NCBI GenBank assembly: GCA_029934755.1
Contig: JAOZLQ010000079.1
Span: forward strand, 1-5,487
From: Desulfuromusa sp.
Lineage (GTDB): Bacteria; Desulfobacterota; Desulfuromonadia; Desulfuromonadales; Geopsychrobacteraceae
DNA: 5,487 bases
Reading direction: 5' to 3'
The notes under the pieces were generated by a model. That model was not told the origin of the DNA, ran no database searches, and worked only from the letters and a program-made list of their open reading frames with translations. Position numbers and translations under genes: made by a program. The stretch's first letter is position 1. Each line of letters opens with the position of its first letter. This document shows, in pieces, positions 1-5,487 of the stretch.

Positions 1-569
1 TAGTATTCAGTTCCATCTGGGGCAAAACCAAAACCATCAGATCCTACTATTGCTGCTGGTTGCAGGATCACCCGATCGCCCAAATGGCAACTTTCACGCA
101 CAACTGATTTGGCGTGCAAGATACAGTCTGCTCCAATTTTCACATCATCATAGAGAATAACACCAGGATAAAGAGTTGTCCCTGCTCCAATCTCAGCCCC
201 CTCACCAACCACACAACCAGGATAGACCGTTGCTGTTTTATCAACTACTGCAGAGTCGGCAATCCAGGCACCCGGCATTATTCCTTTAACAGGCAATACC
301 GGAACCTGCAGAAAAGTTAAAATTTTTGCAAATGCCAGATATGGGTTAGCACAAATAATCAAATTCATTCCTGGAGCATCAACTCCAGGAGCAAGGATCA
401 CCGCTGATGCGTGACAATCTTTCAGCTTCGTCAGATATTTAGGATTAGCGACAAAAGTTATATCGCTAATTTGCGCTTGATCAATGGGCGCAACCCTAAG
501 GATATCAAGCTCAGCATCACCACGAATCTCGCCTTCGACCAAATCAGCTAGTTGTTGTAATTTTGCCAT
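1..569 (-). CDS. lpxD: LpxD, UDP-3-O-acylglucosamine N-acyltransferase (5' part, runs off the left edge)
   Basis: LpxD transfers a 3-hydroxyacyl chain from acyl-ACP to the 2-amino group of UDP-3-O-acylglucosamine, an early cytoplasmic step of lipid A synthesis. I translated 189 codons from the ATG at 569 down to base 3; there is no stop, so the gene continues outside the window. Residues 1 to about 100 match the N-terminal uridine-binding domain, with the typical ANPKY (41-45) and NPYLAFAKI (75-83) segments. From about 101 the hexapeptide repeats of a left-handed beta-helix begin (VGEGAEIGAG at 121-130), and GSDGFGFAPDG at 176-186 is a hallmark of the family. Family members are about 340 residues, so roughly the last 150, including the catalytic histidine, are not visible. 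A purine-rich AGAGA at 577-581, seven bases upstream, supports the start. It lies 42 bases after skp, with no terminator between, so it is probably in the bamA-skp transcript, as in many Gram-negative bacteria. Confidence 0.95.
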   Translation of the reverse strand, partial: MAKLQQLADLVEGEIRGDAELDILRVAPIDQAQISDITFVANPKYLTKLKDCHASAVILAPGVDAPGMNLIICANPYLAFAKILTFLQVPVLPVKGIMPGAWIADSAVVDKTATVYPGCVVGEGAEIGAGTTLYPGVILYDDVKIGADCILHAKSVVRESCHLGDRVILQPAAIVGSDGFGFAPDGTEY

Positions 570-611
570 TATAAAATCTCTATGCTGGGGTATTAAATAT
601 TTGGATGACCG

Positions 612-1127
612 CTATTTTTTATTACTCGCATCATAAGCTTTGATCAGTTTATCGGTCAAATCATCAACATTCTCAGCGACATAAAGCAGACCACCTTCAC
701 TCCGCTCAATAATCATGGCATAGCCACCATCTTTACCGAATTTTTGCAGGATAACTGATAACTCTTTCAGGATCTGTTGGGTCCGTTTTCCATCTTCCTG
801 TTGGAGCTTGCGCTGTGCCTCTTGCTTAAATTTTTGGAGTGCTTCTCCACTCTTTTGATATTCTATTATTTTTTCCTGTTTTGCCGTGTCAGAAAGAAGA
901 GCAACCTGCTTTTCAAGCTCGGTTTTCAACTTTAGAAATTCTCCCTGCTTTATCTTGAACTCTGTTTCAAATTCTTTAGCCTGGGCAGCAATGTCACTTT
1001 TAGCTTGAGCTCCAGCTTTAGACAAATTTAAAGCTTTCTGCAAGTCAACATAAGCAATTTCCGATGCAGCAAAAGCTGGAGCAGAAAATAAAAGGACGGA
1101 AATTAAGGCAATTACTAATTTTCTCAT
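612..1127 (-). CDS. skp: Skp/OmpH family periplasmic chaperone
   Basis: Skp is a trimeric periplasmic chaperone that holds unfolded outer-membrane proteins after Sec export and delivers them toward the BAM complex. The 171-residue product starts with a clear signal peptide: positive MRK, a hydrophobic stretch, and a probable AFA/AS cleavage after residue 20. The mature protein opens with IAYVDLQKALN (24-34), the conserved start of the OmpH domain. A long charged, glutamine- and lysine-rich region (about 35-130) should form the coiled-coil tentacles. The C-terminal segment KDGGYAMIIERSEGGLLYVA (132-151), followed by DDLTDKLIKAYD, is the returning strand and helix of the trimer body. Length is typical of the family. 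A strong Shine-Dalgarno (AGGAGAG, around 1132-1138) sits just upstream of the ATG. The gene follows bamA by 23 bases and precedes lpxD, the classic bamA-skp-lpxD order, which supports this name over other coiled-coil proteins. Confidence 0.93.
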   Translation of the reverse strand: MRKLVIALISVLLFSAPAFAASEIAYVDLQKALNLSKAGAQAKSDIAAQAKEFETEFKIKQGEFLKLKTELEKQVALLSDTAKQEKIIEYQKSGEALQKFKQEAQRKLQQEDGKRTQQILKELSVILQKFGKDGGYAMIIERSEGGLLYVAENVDDLTDKLIKAYDASNKK

Positions 1128-1150
1128 GATTCTCTCCTGTAAGTGTATCT

Positions 1151-3385
1151 TTAAAAAGCTCTGCCAATAGTAAACTCAAATATCGATTGTCTTTCTTCAT
1201 CTCGTGGAGACAAATTGTATCCCCACTCAAAACGCAATGGTCCCATCGGGCTCTGCCAACGTATGCCAGCCCCGACACTGCTACGCATATCGGAAAAGTA
1301 CTCCTCATCATCAGTCCAAGCATTACCGGTGTCATAAAATAGAACACCTTTCAAACCAAGATCCTTGTATATCGGGAATAAGTATTCAAAATTGAAATAT
1401 CCCATTTTTTCACCGCCGACATAATTACCATATTCATCTATCGGTCCAACTTCTCGGCTCTCAAAACCCCTGATAGTTCGGATACCTCCCAAGAAAAACC
1501 GTTCAGTGATCGACACTTCATCATCGCTTGTTGAGACAACATAGCCAACCTCTCCGTGGATTGAAAACACAGTTCCCCAAAATAATGGGAAAAAATGTCG
1601 ATGTTCAACAATTGTTTTAACAAAGTCTTCGGTACCACCCAACCCTGCATATTCCAGGCTCAGATTAGTGACTCCACCACGGCTCGGATCCTGATAATAG
1701 TCGGTGCTATTACGGATCCATTCCGTCGTTATAGATGAGAGAGTCGTCTCACCTTCTTGTATCCATGGATCACTGGTGTCAACATTTATAACATTCAGAA
1801 TTTCCTGCTCTTCATAGCGATAAGTCAGATAAGCTTTGGATTTTCTGGTAACCGGATGACCTGCCCGAATCGATCCACCGGTACGATAATCATCATAATC
1901 GTCATATTCTCTTTCCGACTTATAAACTTCACCACCCAACGTCCAATCCGTATCAAGGAAGTGTGGGTCACTTAATCCCAAAGAGTAAGTTGTGCTGGTT
2001 GAGCCAAGAGAACCACTCAAATTAAGACGCAACCCATAGCCCATAAAATTGTCCTGAGAAAGCGAGCCCTGAGCCATAAGCTTTTCAGCCGAAGAATAGC
2101 CAAGTCCGATTGAAAAAGCACCCGTTGGACGTTCCGTAACGGCAACGTCAAGGATAGTTTTACTCTCATCAGAGCCTTGCCTATTGGTCACATTGACCTC
2201 GTCAAAGAAACCAAGGTTTTTAACCCTGCGCTTCGCATCCTTGATCCTTCTTGCACTAAAAAGACTACCCTCAAGCAACGGTATTTCCCGCCGGATCACC
2301 TTATCGCGGGTCTTTGTATTGCCACTGACCTCAATCCGTTCAACATAAACTTGAATCCCCTGTTCCACTTCCAGGTTCAGATCAATCAGTTGGAGTTGTT
2401 TATCCTTATTTGTCAACGGCGCTACGTTTGCGAACGCATAACCATTGTCTGCATACAGATCCGTCAATGCCAAGATACTATCACGTAATATAGCCCTGCT
2501 GAACACATCACCAGACTGCAATTTTACAAAACCCAGTAGTTGCTCCTCCGAATACATCAAATCACCGGAAACATTAACCTTACCAACTTTGTACAGCGCC
2601 CCTTCATCAATTTCAATCAGAATATCCAGATATTTATCTTTAACCAGGGAAACCTGAGCCGGCTTGACCTTAACGTCCTGATAACCTTCGTCATGATAGG
2701 CAGCCTTGATCCGCTCGATATCCAGATCCGTAGTCTCTTCAAGATAAGCGCCCCGGTCTGTAATCCAGGAAAGCCACCATTTTTCTCTGGTTTCAATTTT
2801 TTTAAGTAAATCCCCTTTATCAAAAACAGTATTGCCAACAAACTTTATCTCCCTAATAAGAACTTTCTTACCTTCAACAATATCAAAAGTAAGAGTCGCT
2901 TCATTCTTAATATCAGTTTGCAACTCTGGTTCTATTTTTGCGGCATGGTAGCCATCTTCGATATATGCTTTCTTAATTTCCTCAATACTTTCATCAACTT
3001 TGAGGCGACTGTACAATGACGGGGTTCTGACTTTCACGAGAGGACGTAACTTTGCCTTGGAAAGTTCATCATTGCCAGTAAATTCAATTTTACGAATCAG
3101 CGGTAACTCACTCACGACAAAAGTAAGAATTTTTGCTCCCTGTACCTCGGTTAATTCTGCTGAAACATCCATAAAACGCCCTAAAGAAAAGATATCGTGT
3201 AGCGCCTCATCAATGTCTTCCAAGGAAGTCTGATCTCCTGGTTTGATCGGAACAACTGCCAGGATTGAGGATACTTCAACCCGACTATTCCCCTCAATCT
3301 GGATATCGGACACCATAATATCCTGAGCAAAAGAAAATACGGCAATATTTAGTAGGAAAAGTGTCAATAATACTTTTTTCAACAT
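1151..3385 (-). CDS. bamA: BamA, outer-membrane protein assembly factor (Omp85 family)
   Basis: BamA is the core of the BAM machine that folds and inserts beta-barrel proteins into the outer membrane. The 744-residue precursor has a signal peptide (1-20, cleavage likely after SFA). Five POTRA domains follow, at about 24-92, 95-173, 176-262, 265-343 and 346-418; several begin with the recurrent strand and GN/GD turn (IQIEGN, IEFTGN, IKFVGN, VNVSGD, IEVSGN). The barrel spans about 421-744. The conserved loop-6 motif appears as IRGF at 638-641, and the protein ends in phenylalanine, the usual C-terminal signal of outer-membrane barrels. Five POTRAs and this motif distinguish it from TamA or FhaC-type relatives. 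GAGGG at 3392-3396, six bases before the ATG, supports the start. An acidic EYDDYDDY stretch (493-500) probably lies in a barrel loop or turn. It appears to have its own promoter in the gap after lolD and to be cotranscribed with skp and lpxD. Confidence 0.97.
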   Translation of the reverse strand: MLKKVLLTLFLLNIAVFSFAQDIMVSDIQIEGNSRVEVSSILAVVPIKPGDQTSLEDIDEALHDIFSLGRFMDVSAELTEVQGAKILTFVVSELPLIRKIEFTGNDELSKAKLRPLVKVRTPSLYSRLKVDESIEEIKKAYIEDGYHAAKIEPELQTDIKNEATLTFDIVEGKKVLIREIKFVGNTVFDKGDLLKKIETREKWWLSWITDRGAYLEETTDLDIERIKAAYHDEGYQDVKVKPAQVSLVKDKYLDILIEIDEGALYKVGKVNVSGDLMYSEEQLLGFVKLQSGDVFSRAILRDSILALTDLYADNGYAFANVAPLTNKDKQLQLIDLNLEVEQGIQVYVERIEVSGNTKTRDKVIRREIPLLEGSLFSARRIKDAKRRVKNLGFFDEVNVTNRQGSDESKTILDVAVTERPTGAFSIGLGYSSAEKLMAQGSLSQDNFMGYGLRLNLSGSLGSTSTTYSLGLSDPHFLDTDWTLGGEVYKSEREYDDYDDYRTGGSIRAGHPVTRKSKAYLTYRYEEQEILNVINVDTSDPWIQEGETTLSSITTEWIRNSTDYYQDPSRGGVTNLSLEYAGLGGTEDFVKTIVEHRHFFPLFWGTVFSIHGEVGYVVSTSDDEVSITERFFLGGIRTIRGFESREVGPIDEYGNYVGGEKMGYFNFEYLFPIYKDLGLKGVLFYDTGNAWTDDEEYFSDMRSSVGAGIRWQSPMGPLRFEWGYNLSPRDEERQSIFEFTIGRAF

Positions 3386-3449
3386 CTATAACCCTCAGCA
3401 TAGAATTGTAAAAAACAAAAAGCGATTATAGAAAATCGCATAAATAACT
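3386..3449 (-). other. Leader between lolD and bamA
   Basis: This 64-base AT-rich gap is the only sizeable break inside the cluster. It contains the candidate bamA promoter, a small hairpin followed by a T-rich run, and the bamA ribosome binding site GAGGG (3392-3396). No small open reading frame with a ribosome binding site is evident. If transcription begins near 3416-3419, the bamA leader is only about 30 bases, too short for a riboswitch. Confidence 0.6.
3410..3439 (-). terminator. Candidate weak intrinsic terminator after lolD
   Basis: On the minus strand GCGATT (3434-3439) and AATCGC (3422-3427) form a perfect 6-bp stem around a 6-base loop. The stem is followed at once by TTTTTGTTTTTT (3410-3421). 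It lies ten bases past the lolD stop codon, where a terminator would be expected. The stem is short, with only three G-C pairs, so termination is probably partial at best. The hairpin contains the TATAAT of the candidate bamA promoter, so part of the T run could instead simply reflect AT-rich promoter DNA. Confidence 0.45.
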
Positions 3450-3453
3450 TCAA
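3425..3453 (-). promoter_or_regulatory. Candidate sigma70-type promoter for bamA-skp-lpxD
   Basis: Read on the minus strand, TTGAAG (3448-3453) and a perfect TATAAT (3425-3430) are separated by exactly 17 bases. The -35 box matches the TTGACA consensus at four of six positions and overlaps the TGA stop codon of lolD (3450-3452). The stretch just upstream of the -35 box is AT-rich, which could help RNA polymerase binding. The start site would fall near 3416-3419, about 30 bases before the bamA ATG. The sequence resembles a housekeeping promoter, not a sigma-E (RpoE) site. It is a sequence match only; no transcript data are available here. Confidence 0.6.
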
Positions 3454-4142
3454 TTTAAATTATCCCCGGCAAGGATACCGTCTTCAATCCGCAAAGTCCG
3501 ATCTAGGCTATTAGCCAGAGGCCTATTATGGGTAACGATAATCATCGTCAGACCACGAGCCTGATGCATGCGATTCAACAACAGCATAATTTCGTCAGAA
3601 ATACGGCTATCCAGGTTTCCGGTCGGCTCATCAGCTAACAGCAGTCGTGGTTCACGGATTAGAGCCCGTGCAATAGCAACTCGCTGCTGTTCTCCCCCCG
3701 ACAGGGCTCCTGGCTTGTGGGTCAGCCGTTGTTCCAAACCGACTTCCGCTAAAATGGCTGATGCTTTTTTAAAAGCATCTGTTCGTTTTGCACCACCAAT
3801 CAAAAGTGGCATCATAACATTTTCCACAGCCGTAAACTCCGGCAATAACTGATGGAATTGAAAAACAAATCCAACCGTGCGATTACGAAAGGCATCCAGC
3901 TCTGGACCGCGTAGAGCAAAAAGACTATCTCCTTCAAATAATACATCCCCGGACGTCGGACGATCCAACCCACCAAGAATATGCATCAGGGTAGTTTTCC
4001 CGGCTCCAGAAGTACCGACAACTGCAACCCGTTCACCAGCACAGATTTTCAGATTTATATCACACAGAACCTCAATGATTCCACCGGGAGTCGTGAATTT
4101 CTTACTTAATCCAGAAACTTCAATCAATGCCCGCTTATTCAT
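3450..4142 (-). CDS. lolD: LolD, ATPase of the lipoprotein-releasing ABC transporter
   Basis: LolD is the cytoplasmic ATPase that powers release of mature lipoproteins from the inner membrane to the carrier LolA. The 230-residue protein has every motif of an active ABC ATPase: Walker A GTSGAGKT (43-50), Q-loop glutamine at 95, signature LSGGEQQ (147-153), Walker B RLLLADEP (166-173) with catalytic glutamate 172, D-loop GNLD (175-178) and switch histidine 205. The segment after the Q-loop, FHQLLPEFTAVENVMMPLLI (96-115), is typical of the LolD/MacB/FtsE branch, and length is normal. The ATG lies inside the end of lolC (8-base overlap), with GAGG at 4152-4155 as a possible ribosome binding site, which points to coupled translation. 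The branch shares motifs with FtsE and MacB-type exporters; the adjoining LolC-type permease and outer-membrane context favour LolD. Confidence 0.94.
   Translation of the reverse strand: MNKRALIEVSGLSKKFTTPGGIIEVLCDINLKICAGERVAVVGTSGAGKTTLMHILGGLDRPTSGDVLFEGDSLFALRGPELDAFRNRTVGFVFQFHQLLPEFTAVENVMMPLLIGGAKRTDAFKKASAILAEVGLEQRLTHKPGALSGGEQQRVAIARALIREPRLLLADEPTGNLDSRISDEIMLLLNRMHQARGLTMIIVTHNRPLANSLDRTLRIEDGILAGDNLN
3760..3779. repeat. Perfect 9-bp inverted repeat inside lolD
   Basis: GATGCTTTT (3760-3768) and AAAAGCATC (3771-3779) are exact inverted copies two bases apart, within codons for DAFKKAS of LolD. In RNA the practical hairpin would be about seven base pairs with a six-base loop. No T-rich run follows it on the minus strand, so it is not an intrinsic terminator. 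It probably reflects codon choice in a lysine/alanine stretch. Confidence 0.4.
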
Positions 4143-5385
4143 AGCGGAGGGCCTCGGTTGGATCCATACGCGAAGCCCGCCAAGCGGGGTAGATGGTTGC
4201 CAACAGACAAATGCTCATTGCCATCGTCATCACAATAATCACATCACTGACAATAATATCTGAGGGGAAATGTTCCATTCCATAGACAGCCTGATCAAAA
4301 ATGCGGATTTCAAAGGTGCGTTCGAGAAACTTAATTGCCACATCCGCATAGTTTGCTAGGAAAACCCCCAGTGCTGTCCCCAAACCGGTACCCAGTGTGC
4401 CAATGATAAAGCCTTCCATTATAAAAATTTTCATAATACTACGCGCATTGGCACCCATCGCACGCAAAATAGCAATATCACGATTTTTTTCCATCACCAC
4501 CATGATCAGGGTCGTCGCAATATTAAAAGCTGCAACTAATACAATAATTCCCAAAATAATAAACAGACCGAGTTTTTCCAATTTCAGTGCCGACAAAAAC
4601 GAGCCATAAATACTCTGCCAAGGTCGAACAACAGTGGGAAATTCGAATTGGTCACTCAAAGAATCAGCAACCTGAAGAGCCCGATCATAGCGATCAACTT
4701 CCAGCTCAATACCACTAACGATTCCCTCTGAATCAAAAAAACGTTGCGCCACGGGCAAAGAAATATAGGCATAGAAACTGTCGACCAAACTACTCTGTTT
4801 TTCAAAGATAGCGACAACTTGGAATGGTTTCATCTTCGGGATCATCCCAAAGGGAGTCATGGTAAATAACGGGGGGATAACATTAATAGAATCGCCAACG
4901 GAAACCCCCAGGCTGCTTGCTGTATCAATCCCGACAATAATTGCAGGTCGATCCACTTCTACAGAAAAGAATTGCTCGGTCACCGGTTGACCATCCAGAG
5001 TCCGCAACGCTTGAGAAAGAATTTTATGATCCGGCCCAATTCCCTTGACGCTGACCGCTGAAACATTCCCCTGAGATAGCAACATCGCCTCTTTGGAAAC
5101 AAATGAGGTTGCTGAAAGAACATGTGGAGTCTGTTTTGCAGCGTCAATCAATTCCTGGGGGTTATCAATCCCTTCACCAAAACGCTGCATCAAGACATGT
5201 GGGACATTTCCAAGGATTTGCTGGCGGACGCCATCAGTAAAACCAGTCATGACCGCTAAAACCAGAATCAGAGCCGCGACCCCAAGAGTAACTCCGGCAA
5301 TCGAGATAAAAGATATAACAGAAATAAAAGTCTGCTTCCGCTTGGCACGCAGATAGCGCAGGCTGATAAACCATTCGTAGGACAT
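4135..5385 (-). CDS. lolC: LolC/LolE-family permease of the lipoprotein-releasing ABC transporter
   Basis: This inner-membrane permease extracts outer-membrane-destined lipoproteins and hands them to periplasmic LolA, driven by LolD. The 416 residues show the family plan: a short cytoplasmic N-terminus (SLRYLRAKRKQTF at 8-20), a first membrane helix at about 22-48 ending in VLAVMTGF, a large periplasmic domain (about 50-270), then three helices at about 272-296, 318-345 and 378-400. The coupling-helix region EKNRDIAILRAMGA (299-312) and the C-terminal PAWRASRMDPTEALRYE pattern are characteristic. TPFGMIP (177-183) resembles the LolC hook that recruits LolA. The start is supported by GGAG at 5390-5393, although its 4-base spacing is short. 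The stop overlaps the lolD start. No second permease is present here, so it may act as a homodimer (LolF-like); the LolC name is by resemblance. Confidence 0.92.
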   Translation of the reverse strand: MSYEWFISLRYLRAKRKQTFISVISFISIAGVTLGVAALILVLAVMTGFTDGVRQQILGNVPHVLMQRFGEGIDNPQELIDAAKQTPHVLSATSFVSKEAMLLSQGNVSAVSVKGIGPDHKILSQALRTLDGQPVTEQFFSVEVDRPAIIVGIDTASSLGVSVGDSINVIPPLFTMTPFGMIPKMKPFQVVAIFEKQSSLVDSFYAYISLPVAQRFFDSEGIVSGIELEVDRYDRALQVADSLSDQFEFPTVVRPWQSIYGSFLSALKLEKLGLFIILGIIVLVAAFNIATTLIMVVMEKNRDIAILRAMGANARSIMKIFIMEGFIIGTLGTGLGTALGVFLANYADVAIKFLERTFEIRIFDQAVYGMEHFPSDIIVSDVIIVMTMAMSICLLATIYPAWRASRMDPTEALRYE

Positions 5386-5487
5386 AGAACTCCGAGAACA
5401 TGTGAGGAGTGAGGAGAGAAGGTTGAAAGGTCTGGAAGTTACTCCTCACCCCTTACACCTCACTATTCTAGCTCCTCACAGTTTCTA
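5386..5487. repeat. Heptanucleotide repeat region upstream of lolC
   Basis: The region is built largely from imperfect heptamers. On the plus strand GTGAGGA occurs twice in tandem (5402-5408, 5409-5415). Farther on, TCCTCAC, CCCTTAC and ACCTCAC run in tandem (5443-5463), with another TCCTCAC at 5473-5479. These are the same unit in opposite orientation, so the two clusters are inverted relative to each other. GTGAGGAGT (5402-5410) and ACTCCTCAC (5441-5449) form an exact 9-bp inverted repeat with a 30-base spacer. No coding sequence is evident. A TAGAAT at 5465-5470 (minus strand) could be a -10 box for lolC, but its -35 position lies just beyond the window edge. The pattern resembles the short tandemly repeated heptamers known from other bacterial intergenic regions. 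Confidence 0.6.

Noticed and set aside
570..611. A terminator or separate promoter between skp and lpxD.
   Set aside because: The 42-base gap has no G-C-rich stem followed by a T run and no convincing -35/-10 pair; it holds only a ribosome binding site for lpxD.
3425..3453. A sigma-E (RpoE) promoter for bamA, because GAAGTT resembles the GAACTT -35 element.
   Set aside because: The nearest TCTA-like -10 element is too close (about 13 bases instead of 16-17), and the sigma70-type reading fits much better.
3760..3779. A possible programmed frameshift site or terminator in lolD at the A-rich palindrome.
   Set aside because: The six-A run is read as AAA AAA in frame, so it does not match the A AAA AAG slippery register. 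No T-rich run follows the hairpin, and LolD reads through intact with all motifs.
3877..4263. A 128-codon plus-strand open frame opposite lolD and lolC, and similar open frames opposite bamA.
   Set aside because: They are antisense to strongly recognisable genes, show no recognisable protein features and follow from the coding bias of the opposite strand.
5465..5487. TAGAAT at 5465-5470 as the -10 box of a lolC promoter.
   Set aside because: A -35 box at the usual 17-base spacing would lie just beyond the window edge, so there is no second element to support it.
1..5487. A novel or accessory system such as a defence island, mobile element or CRISPR array.
   Set aside because: All five genes are intact core envelope genes in one orientation with tight spacing. 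No transposase, integrase, tRNA, direct-repeat target site or spacer array is visible.

Overview
The window carries five consecutive genes, all on the minus strand, and all devoted to building the Gram-negative outer membrane. In transcription order (high to low coordinates) they are a LolC/LolE-type lipoprotein-release permease, its ATPase lolD, bamA, the periplasmic chaperone skp/ompH, and the 5' part of lpxD, which runs off the left edge. The lolC-lolD-bamA-skp-lpxD order, the moderate GC content and the protein style fit a Desulfuromonadales-type organism (Geobacter/Desulfuromonas/Pelobacter relatives, former Deltaproteobacteria). That placement is inferred from recalled gene order, not from a search.

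Layout: 5386-5487 is a leader with imperfect heptanucleotide repeats (NCCTCAC and its complement GTGAGGN) and a 9-bp inverted repeat. lolC (4135-5385) overlaps the start of lolD (3450-4142) by 8 bases, so the two are probably translationally coupled. The 64-base gap 3386-3449 is the only substantial gap inside the cluster. It holds a good sigma70-type promoter (TTGAAG, 17-base spacer, TATAAT) whose -10 box lies inside a small hairpin followed by a T-rich run, so an intrinsic terminator for lolCD and a promoter for bamA appear superimposed. bamA (1151-3385) is followed after 23 bases by skp (612-1127) and after a further 42 bases by lpxD (1-569, partial). No terminator is visible between these three.

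How the genes work together: LolC/D extracts lipoproteins from the inner membrane and passes them to LolA. BAM accessory lipoproteins depend on that route. Skp carries unfolded outer-membrane proteins across the periplasm, BamA folds them into the outer membrane, and LpxD performs an early acylation step of lipid A, the outer-leaflet lipid. All genes look intact apart from the edge truncation of lpxD.

I see no mobile element, CRISPR array, RNA gene or novel defence-like system. The points most worth a second look are the promoter/terminator overlap upstream of bamA and the heptamer repeats upstream of lolC.
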